A program made the position numbers and the translations under genes. Of a DNA stretch of 64,000 nucleotides, positions 14,413 through 27,097 are shown in pieces (the first letter of the stretch is position 1; each line of letters begins with the position of its first letter). Origin of the DNA: Cokeromyces recurvatus (lineage: Eukaryota > Mucoromycota > Mucoromycetes > Mucorales > Mucoraceae); contig NW_026251393.1 in NCBI RefSeq assembly GCF_025118155.1, forward strand, positions 372,001 through 436,000, given 5' to 3'. A model generated the notes under the pieces. The model did no database searches, had not been told where the DNA came from, and saw only the letters and a list, made by a program, of their open reading frames with translations.

Positions 14413-17400
14413 ATGCTAAAAAATTCGTTACTAATATCATATTTAGTAATATGGTCTATTACAATAAACTATTTCAGTCAAGCTGAACCAATAACACCCG
14501 TTCATAAAAAAGGTGTTTGTGCCATGCGTGGTCAATGCGGTTATGAAGGATTTTCTGCATTACCATGTGTTAGCAATGAACCTGCTGTTTTACCTGATAA
14601 CTCAGAATTTCGAAAATTACTTGTTGACACCTGTGGAACTGATTATATAGCAGGCCCTGTATGTTGTGATGAATCTCAGTTGAATGATCTTGTCAATCAA
14701 GTGAAAAGAGCAGAGACAATCATTTCCTCTTGTCCTGCTTGTTGGAGTAATTTTTTACAATTTTGGTGCTCTTTCACTTGTTCACCTGACCAGTCTACTT
14801 TTGTAAATATTACCTCCGTTAAACCTGGTACTGAAGCAGCAGAGACTTGGACAGTAACGGGTGCTGACTATTGGGTTGGTGATCATTTTGGTTCTCAGTT
14901 TTATGATAGTTGTAAAGATATAAAGTTTGGATCCTCTAATGGTTTTGCCATGGATTTTATTGGTGGCGGAGCTAAAGATTGGCATGCGATGGTATCTTAT
15001 ATGGGCATGAAGCGTCCTATGCTAGGAAGTCCCTTTCAAATAGACTTTCCTTCTTTAAACACCGTTCCAAATAATGGTATCCTACGTTATGATGCAGATG
15101 GTAAATCCTGTAATGATTCTGACCCTGCTTATCGTTGTGCCTGTGTTGACTGTCAAGCTGTTTGTCCTGTCTTACCACCTGCTCCTGGAGAAATACCAGA
15201 ATGCCGTATTGGCATATTACGTTGCTGGAGCTTTGCCATGTTAATAACTTACTCAAGTATATTCGCTTTAGGTATCACTTTGCTAGTAGCAAGGAATAAA
15301 AGATTAGGTCTATGGCTACAGACCTATTTGGGAATTAATTTAGATCGTAAACGAGGACTCCTTTATGAACGAGTATCACTTACAGATGACGAAGATGAAT
15401 TACAAGATAACGATCATGAGGAAAGTTTATTGGATCCTGATTACACACCCCGCAGATACTGGCTTAATTCTCGTTTACAGAACTGGTTTTATTATCAAGG
15501 CCTCTTCTGTGCTCGTTATCCCTGGCTGGTCATTATGTCATCTCTTCTGTTTGTCATGCTATGCTCCTTAGGGTGGTCACGTTTTGCAATCGAACGTAAC
15601 CCTATTCACTTGTGGGTATCTCCTTCTTCGACAGCATTGGCTCAAAAGAATCATTTTGATGCGAGTTTTACACCCTTCTATCGTACAACTCAGCTTTTCT
15701 TTGTTAGTAAAAATGATGAACCTATCGCCTCTGCTGAACACCTTGAAAGCCTTTTTAAATTGGAAAATGAGATAAGAGCGATGAAATCAAATATCTATAA
15801 TGACACATTACAAGATGTTTGCTTTCATCCTAATGGAGACGCATGCATTGTTCAGTCTGTCACAGGGTATTGGAAAGGAGAAATGGATGAATTTGATCCA
15901 ACTACTTGGAAGGAGACTTTAGAAGAATGTACGACTCAACCATCACTTTGTTTACCCGAATTTCAACAGCCTTTAAAACCTGAAATGATTCTAGGTGGTT
16001 ATCAAGAAAACGATTATGTTTCAGCAAGAGCATTTGTAGTTACCTTTGTTTTGACAAATTCACTAGACACAAACAAAACGGATCGATCTGAACAATGGGA
16101 GAGGACCCTTTTAGAAAAAATTTTATTAAATTTAAATGATCGTTCTGAATGGGAAGACGTTCGAATCAGTTATTCAACAGAGAGTTCCCTGGAGAAAGAA
16201 TTAAATAAATCCAGCAATACAGATGCAGGCACAGTGATAATTAGTTATATAGTGATGTTTATCTATGCATCGCTTGCATTGGGCCGTATTTCATCATTCA
16301 ATCCACGTCGTCTTTTGATTGATTCAAAGTTTAGTCTGGGTATTGCAGGTATCTTGATCGTTATCTTTTCAGTGTCAAGTGCGGTTGGCCTATTTTCTTT
16401 GACAGGTAACAAAATCACTTTAATTATTGCGGAAGTGATTCCATTCCTAGTCCTTGCTGTCGGTGTCGATAATATCTTTATTCTATGTCACGAATATGAA
16501 AGACGTGTTGAGTTAGGGCAAGATGAATCCATTGAAGAACGTGCTGCAAAGACCTTGGGGAAGATGGGTCCTAGTATTTTATTGAGTTCACTTAGTGAAA
16601 CTATAGCTTTTGGCTTAGGGATATTAGTCACTATGCCTGCTGTCAGTAGTTTTGCTGCTGTAGCATCTATGGCTGTTTTCGTCGATTTTATACTCCAAGT
16701 CACCTGTTTTGTTTCATGTCTAGTATTAGATGCATATAGAGCACAAGTAATGAAATCTTTCTTTCTTTCTTTCTCTCTCTTTTATTTATTTATTTATTTT
16801 TTTTATTGTAAAGAAGTTGTTACTAATGAATAGCTCATTTTATCTGTTATATAGAATAACCGTATTGATTGTGTTCCTTGTATTCAAATCAAGGCGCCTG
16901 AAGTTGTAGAGAAAGATAGTTTTTTACAATCCATTGTAAAATCTTGTTTTGTTCCCACTATTCTTAATCATAAAGTTCGCTATGTTATTTGCTTTGCTTT
17001 CCTTGGATTATTTACCATTGGATTATCGTTAGCACCTCAATTACCGATGGGACTTGATCAACGTATTGCTTTACCTTCTGATTCATATCTAGTACCGTAC
17101 TTTAACGATATGGATACCTATTTTAATGTGGGTCCTCCAGTTTATTTTGTTGTAAAGGATGCAAATATAACCGAGAGATCGATACAGAAGAAGATTTGTG
17201 GTAGATTTCCGTCTTGTCATGAACGATCTTTAGCCAATGTGCTTGAGCAAGAACGTAAACGATCCAATATATCCTATATCGGAGAGCCTACAAGTGTATG
17301 GGTGGATGACTTTATGAACTGGCTTAATCCAGCCACCACCTGTTGTCGACTTAAGAAACAATCCTTTAACAAGTTATTACAATCTCAACGGAGACTCGAC

Positions 17401-18669
17401 AGTAGTGATAGATGGGAACTATGCGATGTCTGGGATGACGAAGATGAATGTACTGATTGTAGCCCAGACTGGGATATTAGTATGACTTCATTCCCAGAGG
17501 GTAAACACTTTTTAGATCTTTATGATCTTTGGATCCATATGACACCAGATGAAGATTGTCCTTTAGGTGGTAAAGCAGGCTATGGAGATTCGATTGTTGC
17601 TAACCATCAGAATATCACGATTGATGCCTCTTATTTCCGTACCTTTCATACACCTTTGCATAAACAAGAAGATTATATAGCAGCCTATGATTCAGCAAGA
17701 CGTATTTCAAAAGAGTTGAGCCAAGAGTTAGATATCGAGATTTATCCATACTCTATCTTTTATATCTTCTTTGAACAGTATACCTATCTTGTGCCCATGG
17801 CCTTTGAGATATTAGGATTAGCCATCTTTACCATCTTTATAGTCACAAGTGCCTTATTAGGAAGTCTACGATGTGGGTTTATTGTTATGTCTGTTGTTAT
17901 CATGATTCTTATAGATGTTGTTGGTGTGATGACGTTATGGGATGTAAGTTTAAATGCCGTTAGTCTTGTCAATCTTGTGATTTGTGTAGGTATCAGTGTT
18001 GAATTTTGTTGTCATATTGCTCGTGGATTTATGGTGGCGAATGGTAATCAAGAAGAAAGGGCAGGCAAAAGTATGATTGATGTTGGTAGCTCTGTAAGCT
18101 TTTTTTTTTTTTTTTTTTTTTTTCATTCATAGAAGTGAAGACAAATGCATGTTAATATGACAATGAAATTTGATTAGGTATTCTGTGGTATTACATTAAC
18201 GAAGTTTGCTGGTATTATCGTTTTAGCGTTCACTCGGTCCAAAATATTTGAAGTCTATTATTTTAGAATGTGTAAGTTTCAAAAAGAAAGAAAGAAAGAA
18301 AAAAAAGAGTTTATAAGTATACAAGGGAAAAATCTCTCATTTTTTTTTCTTATATATGCAAATACATATATAGATCTTGCTATTGTTGTTTTAGGAGCTT
18401 TGCATGGTCTTATATTATTACCTGTTTTATTAAGTATGTTTGGTGGTAAAGGTATGGCACTTACAGCAGAGTTTGATGAAGATGGGTTTGCTTGGTCTAC
18501 AGGCAATGATTGGAGAGGCCTAGGAGGTCGTCATAATGGTCTTTTGATTGAAGATGATGAAAGCTCAGATCAAGTATTAATTACGGATATTTCAGATGAT
18601 AGGCAGCAGAACAATATCTCTTCTTCTCATAATGGATATAATCCAACAGACAGAATGACGGTTGAATAA
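14413..18669 (+). CDS. NCR1: NPC1/NCR1 intracellular sterol transporter
   Basis: Exons 14413-16746, 16855-18093, 18178-18271 and 18374-18669 give 1320 aa, the normal length. A signal peptide (about residues 1-24) precedes the Cys-rich N-terminal sterol-binding domain ([34 protein letters not shown], up to about residue 250). Next come a luminal middle domain and the sterol-sensing domain at about 605-780 ([38 protein letters not shown]). A second Cys-rich luminal loop ([20 protein letters not shown]) and the C-terminal RND-type helices ending [18 protein letters not shown] complete the protein. It moves sterol out of the vacuole or lysosome lumen together with NPC2. The acidic C-terminal tail (about 80 residues) varies between species. 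The introns hold TTTC/TTTA and T tracts. Confidence 0.97.
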
Positions 18670-18976
18670 TAGTGTGAATTATTTTATTACTTTATGTACT
18701 TTTTTTATTATTTTTATTATTATTTTATTTTAAATAAACTTTTGTCTTACTGAGAATCTTCACAAGCAATCGTCTTATAAATTAAACTTGTTTTATATTC
18801 TGGTGGAAAAAGAGAGTGAAGGAGAGCGAAAGAGAGAGAGAGAGAGAGAGGAAAGAAAAAGACTTCCAGTCGATAAATAGGGATGGTAAATATCTAATTG
18901 GAAATTGACTTTACTTTTCTCTATTTTACTACTGAACTTACTCCCCATCTTCCATTATAAAGATTTTATAGAGGAG

Positions 18977-18979
18977 TAT

Positions 18980-19059
<80 letters not shown>
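18977..19059. repeat. (TTTA)n array followed by T and A runs
   Basis: About 13 TATT/TTTA units are followed immediately by a T run and then an A run (about 19 bases). The T-A juncture could extrude as a simple hairpin. This is a slippage-type repeat with no gene context. Confidence 0.85.
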
Positions 19060-19060
<1 letters not shown>

Positions 19061-19180
19061 TAATAAATGTTGTGCCAAATCTTAAATTTTGTGTGTCAAT
19101 ACAATATAAAACTGATCTCTGCTATATCAGTTTAAATACATAATAATAGTAATGATGATGATTATTATTACGTAATTTCA

Positions 19181-19181
19181 T

Positions 19182-19212
<31 letters not shown>

Positions 19213-19262
19213 ATTGCTACTGCTACTGCTACTGCTACTGCTACTGCTACTGCATCTTCTTC
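19181..19262. repeat. Triplet repeat, TGT/TGC then TAC/TGC
   Basis: Interspersed GTT-GCT and GCTACT units continue into CTT repeats. The array is intergenic. In some frames it would encode Leu/Cys or, on the other strand, Gln/Ala, but no surrounding frame is supported. Confidence 0.85.
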
Positions 19263-20124
19263 TTCTTTAATAACTATCATTTAATTAATAATATGTATCT
19301 TTTTTATTTTATTTTATTTTATTTTCCAGATATACATGCATTTAATTCTCCGGGGGTATAGTGTATCATCATCATTCTTGTTGGCCTCAGTAACTTTAAT
19401 GTTGGGCAAAAAAAAAAAAAAAGTTCGGATGTACAGATGCAGTATGTAGTTCGTTAGTAATAGAGGAAATTATTTTTAAATGAATAATATTGTTAATAAA
19501 TAATGAACTCCGAAGTGCATGTTTCAGACCTATTATAAAAAAAAAAATAACTATAAATATAAACTTATTACTACTTAAAATAAACAGGGGTGGAGATATT
19601 AGATGTAAAAGAAGGTTTTAATTATTACTATTTTATTTATACAAGTAAAAAAAGAAAAAAAGTAGGTAGTGATAAAGGGAAAGGAAAAGGGGCAAATTAA
19701 TTTACTACTAGTAACAAATAGTAGCGGAATATGAAGTAAGCTATTTTAACATGAAAAGATGGCGTGAGTAGTAGGGATAATAAAGAGAATGTGTGGCTCT
19801 AATTTACCAATAAAATATAATCAAGAAGAAACATATGCATAACTGCACGGGCGTAGTCCGAAATAAGAAGTGGCGGAAACTGATTGGCATCAAACTTCTT
19901 TCTATTCACTTTAGCCTCTTTGTTATATATTTATACACGCACAAGGAAAAAAAAAAAAAAAAAAGTACCTTTTTAGAATTTAATCATTTGCTTTTTTTGT
20001 TATCTATCTTTTTTCTTCTTCTTCTTCTTCTTCTTCTCTCTCGTTCTCTTTCTTTATTATAATTATAGTTTCATATCCTATTCCCTTTCCCCTTTTTAAT
20101 ATTCATATAGAAAAGAATCGAATC

Positions 20125-20521
20125 ATGACCGATAAAGAAGAATTTTATCCTACTGTACTTTCTCAATCATTTAATGGTACTTTTTCTTCTATTCATAATT
20201 TTTGGGATACACTGATGTTAGATCAGTCTTATAATACGTTCCCTAAGCCTATTGGGGAATTGTCACCGGATTCGTATCACAAGAATTATAATTATAATTA
20301 TAATCATAACCCTGCAGCAGCAACAGCAGCAGCAACAGCAGCAGCAGCAACAGCAACAACAGTAGTTTTACAATCACAGCCAACAATTCATGATTTGATT
20401 ACAGGTCCGACACTGGATTCATCATCGCTTCAATTTATGTTATTTTTGAATCATAACGTTATTAAAGATGATGTCTTTTTAGCTCAACCTACTTTATCTC
20501 ATCATGATGTTTTATTATACC

Positions 20522-20569
<48 letters not shown>

Positions 20570-21985
20570 TAGACCATGATGATAATGCTTCACTTAGTAG
20601 TCATTCTTCTTCTTCTCAACATAGTGACAAATTGACTTCTCCTTGTCTATCACCCGTTACTTCTCCTACTATTTTCTTATATAATCATGAACCATTATTT
20701 GAAGGTGGTATTATTGAAGAAAGATCACCACTACTACCACCATCCTCTTCTTCTTCTACTACTACTACTTGTAGTTTACTTGCTGATGACCAAGAAGAGG
20801 ATGATGATCTTTCCTCTATTCTAACAACAGATACATTAGACCAACAAACAAGTCTTCGAAAGAGTACATCTAATAACGATCTTGACTGGTTAAAACTTCT
20901 TAATGCCTTTCATGCAGATGTTGCCTGTGACCTGCCTCCAGCTTGTTTTGATACATCATCGAATGAAGAAACGATTCATATAGATTTATTGGATCAAGAT
21001 GAATTTTCAATTAAAATAGATTCTAATTCTACTAATACCTTGAAGAAACGTAAACGATACTCTTCTCATCATAGAGAACAACCGTCTATAACAAATATGT
21101 TGACTATTTTCAATACGAAAGATGTGATGACTACTACTACTACTAAAAGCAGTAACGACGTGGTGGAACAAGCTGATGTACGTCAAAAACGCCGAAAGAA
21201 AAATCATCATCAACAACAAAAGACAGTTTTAAAAAAAAAGAAAAAGCAAAATTATGAGGGTGATAAAAAGAAAATTTTATCAGTAAATAAAGAAGAATTA
21301 GATCAAAAAGAAAATTTTGTAGGCAATCAGCTGATAGAACCTATTATGAAAACATATGATAAGAAGACCATGTTTCAACATTTAACAGAGGCCAATATTG
21401 ACTGGTGTAGATATTGTGGTACTACTGAAGGAGTTAATTGGAGACCTGGGCCATGGGGTAAAAGAACACTCTGCAAGTAAGTTTTTTATTTTAATTCTCG
21501 AGAAAAATATTTATTTATTTACTTATTCATCTAAAAAGTAAACATGGATGCGATTATAAAGGCTATGGTCTTGCAAGTCGTCTGCCTCGACTCGATCTTT
21601 CAGCTTTTATAAATGAAAAGTTAGAAGATCGTTTACGTCCAGTTGTTCAATACTTTTGTATCATATGTCAATCTCCAGAACAAACAAATGAAGAGAATCC
21701 TTTGATTCTTTGTGAAGGAGGCTGTTCTCGTGCATATCATCAACATTGTTATACACCCGCGATAACCATTCATCCAATCAATGATTCTGTACGTTGGTAT
21801 TGTAGTGCATCATGTAAGGAGAATCGTAAACGCAACAAAGTTGGTATGTGTACATATAAAATACATTTGCATATAAAACAAAGAAGACTAAACTAGGCTT
21901 GTTTATTTTAGTTGTTGAATTACCACGTAAACATATGCCTTTAATGCATTTATTACCCAATATTCTAAAGAAAAAGAAAAACTAA
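20125..21985 (+). CDS. GATA-like zinc finger plus PHD finger protein
   Basis: Exons 20125-21476, 21539-21843 and 21912-21985 give 576 aa. The first 400 residues are low complexity: an Asn/Tyr repeat, an Ala/Thr run, a Thr run (codons at about 20527-20569), Ser runs, and basic patches (KKRKRYSS, RQKRRKKN) that suggest nuclear localisation. Then comes WCRYCGTTEGVNWRPGPWGK with RTLCNKHGCDYKGYG, a GATA-type-like finger. Its last cysteine pair is spaced by four residues rather than two. A C4HC3 PHD finger follows (YFCIICQSPEQ, LILCEGGCSRAYHQHCY, WYCSASCKENR). The protein ends in a short basic tail. PHD fingers usually read histone H3 tails, so a chromatin-linked transcription regulator is likely. 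I cannot name the orthologue. Confidence 0.85.
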
Positions 21986-22218
21986 TAATTACTTGATTGT
22001 ATATTATTGATTATTACCATTTACATTATTTTATTTTTAATATACAAGTCATTTACTGTATATGTATTTCCCTTATTAAATATGTATAAAGTTAATACTT
22101 TAAAAAAAGTTATTTATTTATTTTATTTTATTTTTTTTTTTTCGAATTAAAATTCAAGACGATTATGATTGGTTAATATGCTTACTGCTACTATTACTAC
22201 TACAATTTAATAACCCAA

Positions 22219-22261
<43 letters not shown>

Positions 22262-22304
22262 CTCGTCTTCTTTTTTTTTTTCTCTCAATACAATTCAACT
22301 GGTC
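21986..22304. other. Short spacer with T39 run
   Basis: This 319-bp spacer lies between the GATA/PHD stop and the PRP38 start. It contains a T run at 22223-22261 and C/T-rich sequence directly 5' of PRP38. It must hold the terminator of the first gene and the promoter of the second. Confidence 0.7.
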
Positions 22305-23127
22305 ATGGGTAAAAATAAATAAATAAATAATGACACTACTTTTTATAATTAAATAACTAATCCTTATATTAGCCGACAATCCTAATTTTCATGAAGGAGT
22401 CTCTATTCATGGTCGACATCCTCTTCATTTAATAGAAAAAATTATTCGTGAGAGAATTCAAGGATCACTTTATTGGAAAGAGCATTGTTACGGCTTATCA
22501 GGTATACCCACTTTCTTAAATTTAAAGAGAAAAAAAAGATGGATTAAACATGAATGATTTAATTAGCTGCAACACTTATGGATAGAGCTGTTGAGCTTGA
22601 GTATATAGGTGGATTATATGGTAATCAACAGCCTACAGAATTTATTTGTCTAATATTGAAATTATTACAATTATTACCTGAAAAGGAGATCATCATTGAA
22701 TTAATCAAGCAAGAAGATCTCAAGTATTGTATTTGATTTTGTGAAAGACTTTATTTTATTTTATTTTAATTTATTATCATAGGTATTTACGTGCTTTAGG
22801 TGCATTTTATTTACGTTTAACTGGGAAATCAAAAGAAATATATCAATATCTTGAACCACTATTAAATGATTATCGTAAACTACGTGTGCGTACTGGTGGT
22901 AAGGTTAAGATTACTTTGTTTCGCAAAAAAAAAAAAGATAAATAATTTATATTGTTTTAGATGGTTACAAGTTAACTTATATGGATAGTTTTATCGATGA
23001 TCTATTACGCGAACCTCGTGTTTGTGATATTATTTTACCTCATCTAACAAGTAGATATGTATTAGAACAAAATGATGAATTGGAGCCTAGAGTGAGTGCG
23101 TTAGAAGATGATTTAGAATCAGATTAA
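22305..23127 (+). CDS. PRP38: PRP38 pre-mRNA splicing factor
   Basis: Exons 22305-22308, 22373-22501, 22567-22723, 22783-22898 and 22961-23127 give 190 aa. The first coding exon is only four bases (ATG G); joined to the next it gives MADNPNFHEGVSIHGRHPLH, matching the N-terminus of PRP38 proteins. Diagnostic stretches follow: LIEKIIRERIQGSLYWKEHC, GGLYGNQQPTEFICLILKL, YLRALGAFYLRLTGKSKEIY, LLNDYRKLRVRTGDGYKLTY, and VCDIILPHLTSRYVLEQNDE. The product is a component of the U4/U6.U5 tri-snRNP needed for spliceosome activation. It stops at ALEDDLESD without the Arg/Ser tail seen in animal proteins. The start is set by homology plus a consensus GTAAAA donor and TTAG acceptor. Confidence 0.93.
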
Positions 23128-23367
23128 TGGATGTATTATGTAATATAATTGTATATTTATAAAATAAGATAAAATAAAATAAAATGATATTTGATAACAA
23201 GAGGGAAATTCTATTTAGTATCAAACAAAGGCATTTTTATACTCTCTCAACAACAATACAATAATGAAAGACGACTACTTTAACTCAAGGCCCACCTTTT
23301 CTTTCTTTCTCTTTCTCTCTTTATTTATATATATCTATTCCATAAAATAGTAGAATCGTCGTTCTAT

Positions 23368-24061
23368 TTATTTAGGACATGCTAATGCTCCCATTGGATC
23401 ATAAGCAGGTAAAACAATAGGTCTTTCATCCAACAAGTCAACAAGCTTTTTGGGAACGACACGCTTTTCAAGTACAATTTGATATACAAATTCAGAGAAC
23501 CATTCATCTGTCATGATCCAAAAGCCTTTCTCACCCGAGGACTCTGACCAACTATTTTCAACTCTCCAACGAACTGGATTATTGTCGCTATCCAGATGAA
23601 CTCCAGTGAATACCATAGCATGAGTCATGGCACTTTCTCCATATAACAAACGTTGAGCTTTAGTCAAATTAAAATCAACATTAAATGCAAGCTTATAATC
23701 AAATACTCTAGTATCCATTGATCCAACATTTCTATTACTGAATTGTCCTATTATCGAGAATTGATACGCATCATGATTTATTAAGAATACTTTATATATA
23801 TATATATATATATTACTTACCAACATCACATCCAAACCAAACGGGGTTTCCTGATTTAAGTACATCAATCGCAAGTTTCTTCATTATATTGATCGTAGTA
23901 TTCACATATTTAATTTCACCACCATCAACAACGTTACCAAGACGAGCAACTGTATATACACGAGAATAAGCATTACGAGGATCATTAATCAAGGACATTG
24001 TTTCAGAAATCTATTATTTATGGATATACATATATAAATGAAAGTGTTATCACCTCCTCCT

Positions 24062-24122
<61 letters not shown>

Positions 24123-24661
24123 GATTTTTAATTTTTCATACAAAGTAAATAAACTTACAGGATAGTCTACAACTTCTTTCATAAATTTCTTTGGTGTCAT
24201 GCAAGTTAAAGAAATGCATTTGCCATTTTTATCTACAGCCTCCCAGTTAAAATCATGGGGAGGTTCACCTAAATAGATGACCATGATACGGTAAATATCT
24301 TGCATCATTTCTTCTTTGATGACACGAATAGAGTTAGTAGAGAGACCATCTGCGACTGCTTTACGAATTTGAGCAGCAAATTCTCTCAATTTTACAGTGA
24401 CTAACCAATTTAATTTTGAAGACGAGGAAGAGGCTACTGTCTCTGGATAGACACTCTTGGGGACAACACCATACTTTTCAACTAAATTGATAAACATTTG
24501 CCATTGTCCACCATCTCCAACCGGGGAAGTCAAAAGATACTGAACAACACGATCATTAATATCTTCATCAGCTAAATCAATCATATTTTCGAGAAACCAA
24601 TTTGCCTTTTCAAGTTTATCTAATCATAATAATTATCATTATTAGCTCCTCTCCTTTCTCA

Positions 24662-24692
<31 letters not shown>

Positions 24693-25315
24693 CTTAATCG
24701 AGATGACTAACCATAGAAAAAAAGGAAATTTTGACTTAATTCAAAGTCATCGTTCAACTTGTATTTACGAATCACGGCCAAGCGGAGAACATTTGTGCCT
24801 ATTATAGTCATATTAGTTATCTCTCTTTCAAAAAAAAAAAAAAATAATAATACTATTTATATGAATATATAAATGTATACATATTACATAGATGTGTGTA
24901 TTTTACCAGCAAATATCCAACAACGTCCACTTTGCTTTTGATTCGTAGCAGCACCTTCAAGGTCGAGTTTGACATTAAAGACATGACGGTTATAAATAGT
25001 TGACTGAGGATTAACTAAAACTTGAGTAGGATCATTGTTCATGAGAGCATTCATCGCAAGTTGGTTTTTCTTATCCTGCCAAAAATGGTCTGAAAATTTA
25101 TCAAGTGCCTTAAAGGTAAGAGAGGCATAACGCTCTTTCACTTGCTGATCAGTTAAATCCATGGTAGCCATAGCTTGACTCAAGTACTTTTCTTGACTTG
25201 TACTCAATGATATGTTCTTATCTAACGCCTCTTGTTCAATAACTGCCATCATTTCAGCTCGCTTTTCATCAAATGTCTCTACTTTTTTTACTTCTTTTGA
25301 AACTTCAGCACCCAT
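23368..25315 (-). CDS. Bleomycin hydrolase (C1B cysteine aminopeptidase)
   Basis: Exons 25315-24907, 24798-24712, 24619-24159, 24010-23821 and 23747-23368 give 508 aa. It is a papain-fold cytosolic aminopeptidase of the BLMH/Lap3/Gal6 family, which forms hexameric self-compartmentalised barrels. The catalytic Cys lies in NQKQSGRCWIFAGTN (about residue 132), His in ESAMTHAMVFTGVH (about 425) and Asn in RVENSWSESSG (about 447). Other family stretches are ELSQNFLFFYDKLEKANWFL, SPVGDGGQWQMFINLVEKYG and GNPVWFGCDVG. I chose the start at MGAEVSKEV; an upstream in-frame Met at 25390 would add a hydrophobic leader that is probably 5' UTR. Intron 3 contains a CT repeat and a T run of about 24. Confidence 0.95.
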
Positions 25316-25663
25316 AATTATAATAATAAAGAAAGAAAGAAAGAGAAAGGAAGAAAAAAAAAAAAGAGGGATATACACATATTTATACAAATATAGAGTT
25401 ATTAAGAATGCTGGTGGCTGTTATTGTTGCATTTTTCCTTTCTGGGTCTTAAAAGTTATTAGTAAACTTGAATACACGGAAAAAAAAAACACCCAGTTGT
25501 CATGGGATTAAGCTCGATCCAGTAAAATGATTTTTTTTTCTTTTCTTTTCTCTCTAACTCTCAGGTACCAGATCAAATAGTCATGCATTTAAAAAAAAAA
25601 AAAAAAAAAAGATAGTAGGTACCATCAGTTATGTACAACTCTTGTGTTTTATTTTCATTTTTC

Positions 25664-26467
25664 TTAAAAACAAAAGGAAAATACACGATTAAAAAACATA
25701 GAAATAGAATTCTCTCGTGTTTGATCATCTTCTTCTGCATCATTATTCATTACAGAATAATAAGAAACAGTAGTTGAGGGCCTGTGTTGACTATAAAAAG
25801 GGGGAAAAGAAGGAGAAGAAAGCAAGAGTTTACGTTGCTCGGCAATATAATCGTCGTCGTCATCATCTTCATCCTCAATAGAAGAAATAGAAAAGTCTGA
25901 AAGACTACTTTGATCATGATGGTTGCTTGTTGTTGATGACGACTCATCGACTTCTTCTATATCCGGACGACATGGAGAAGGATTAAATCCCTTTTCTTTT
26001 AATATTTGTTGCGTCCATAAAAGATATAATCCTTCATCATCTTCGTTTGATCCGATTGATGATGTTATCTTGTCATGATTCATCAAATCTATATTTGAAG
26101 AGAGTATATTCAGATGTATAAACAGACATAATTATGCATAATAGAATACAGTCTTTACCTAAATAACGTGTACTATTCCGAAATGAGCCATAACCAACAT
26201 TGGATAAATCTCGGTCTGATATGAATGGGATCAACAACAACAACAACAACAACAAAAATTTGAATATTATACTACTCACCATCATCACCTTTATTTTCGT
26301 CGCTGCTGTTACTGAAGGATGAAGTAGAAGGCGTAGGTGGTGAGTAAGTGAATATGTTTTTGATGTACTGTAAGTTATATTATATGATTCAGTATTTACT
26401 ACACAGGCTGGTTTCTTATATTAGTTGGATATACCTTATTACTATGATGAATTGGAAGAGCAGTCAT
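25664..26467 (-). CDS. Unknown acidic protein, 200 aa
   Basis: Exons 26467-26435, 26367-26280, 26215-26159 and 26088-25664 join in frame to give 200 aa starting MTALPIHHSNKYIKNIFTYS. The donors are GTATAT, GTGAGT and GTAAAG, and all acceptors are CAG or TAG. I do not recognise the family. The protein is Ser- and Asp/Glu-rich and mostly disordered-looking, with a run of six Asp. The best candidate for a conserved core is DDEGLYLLWTQQILKEKGFN, a short amphipathic helix. A membrane-like hydrophobic C-terminus is absent (it ends SMFFNRVFSFCF). Consistent phase across three introns supports a real gene. Confidence 0.6.
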
Positions 26468-27033
26468 TTTTATAAGAAGAAAGTATAAAAGGAAAAGGAA
26501 AGAGTGATTAATTCTGTATATTTATATATGCTCTCTTATTCAACAAGGGGGTAATATAGAAAATAGAATATGTATTCAAGTCATGAGGGACTTTAACAAA
26601 TGCAATTTGCTAATAATTATCATACTGTGCATGAAACAAAAGGAACAAAAAAAAAAAAACATAGACATCATTACGTAACCTATTGTTGATTTTTGAAAAA
26701 AAAAAAAAGGGTTCAATAAAAATCTGTATTTAGAAGAAGAACAGTTACTACAAATGATTGTTATATGACTGACTAGAAAGAGATTTATTAGTTTCTTTTT
26801 TTCTTTCCAAGTAATGAATACGTTGCATTTATATTAGGTTTCTTACAAGTAAAATTATTAGTTGTACATGCATATATGCATACATATTTTACAATACTGA
26901 TTTCTTTAGAAAACATAGAAAAATATCATTCCTATCCTTTTATGTTACATGCTTATTCCCTTATCATGTTTTTTTTTATTATTATTATGATGATGATATT
27001 AGTTAACTATATATACACACACGCGCACACACG

Positions 27034-27072
<39 letters not shown>

Positions 27073-27097
27073 GAATCATTTCCTTTTATAATAAACT
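26468..27097. other. Intergenic with AC microsatellite
   Basis: This spacer lies between two minus-strand genes. It holds A runs near 26650 and 26700 and a long AC repeat at its end. No gene is visible. Confidence 0.65.
27014..27067. repeat. (AC)n microsatellite
   Basis: About 27 AC units with a few AC-to-GC changes near the start. It lies only 30 bp downstream of the bL32m stop codon, so it probably falls in that gene's 3' UTR or terminator region. Confidence 0.9.

Larger units (their letters stand above)
18670..20124. other. Intergenic, microsatellite-rich
   Basis: This 1.45-kb spacer contains a GA repeat (about 18829-18852), a TTTA array running into a T/A run, a triplet array of TGC and TAC units, TTTTA repeats, and a TTC repeat (20010-20040). 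No gene is supported. The T/C-rich stretch at the end is the likely 5' leader of the GATA/PHD gene. Confidence 0.7.

Noticed and set aside
19351..19415. tRNA-like text (CCGGGGGTATAGTGTATCAT...) in intergenic DNA
   Set aside because: It resembles a tRNA D-arm start, but no B box (GGTTCGANNCC) or acceptor-stem pairing follows, so it is not a supportable tRNA gene.
25315..25390. N-terminal extension of bleomycin hydrolase (MYKYVYIPLFFFSS...)
   Set aside because: The extension arises from a T/C-rich leader and would add a hydrophobic segment to a cytosolic enzyme. The MGAEVSKEV start fits better.
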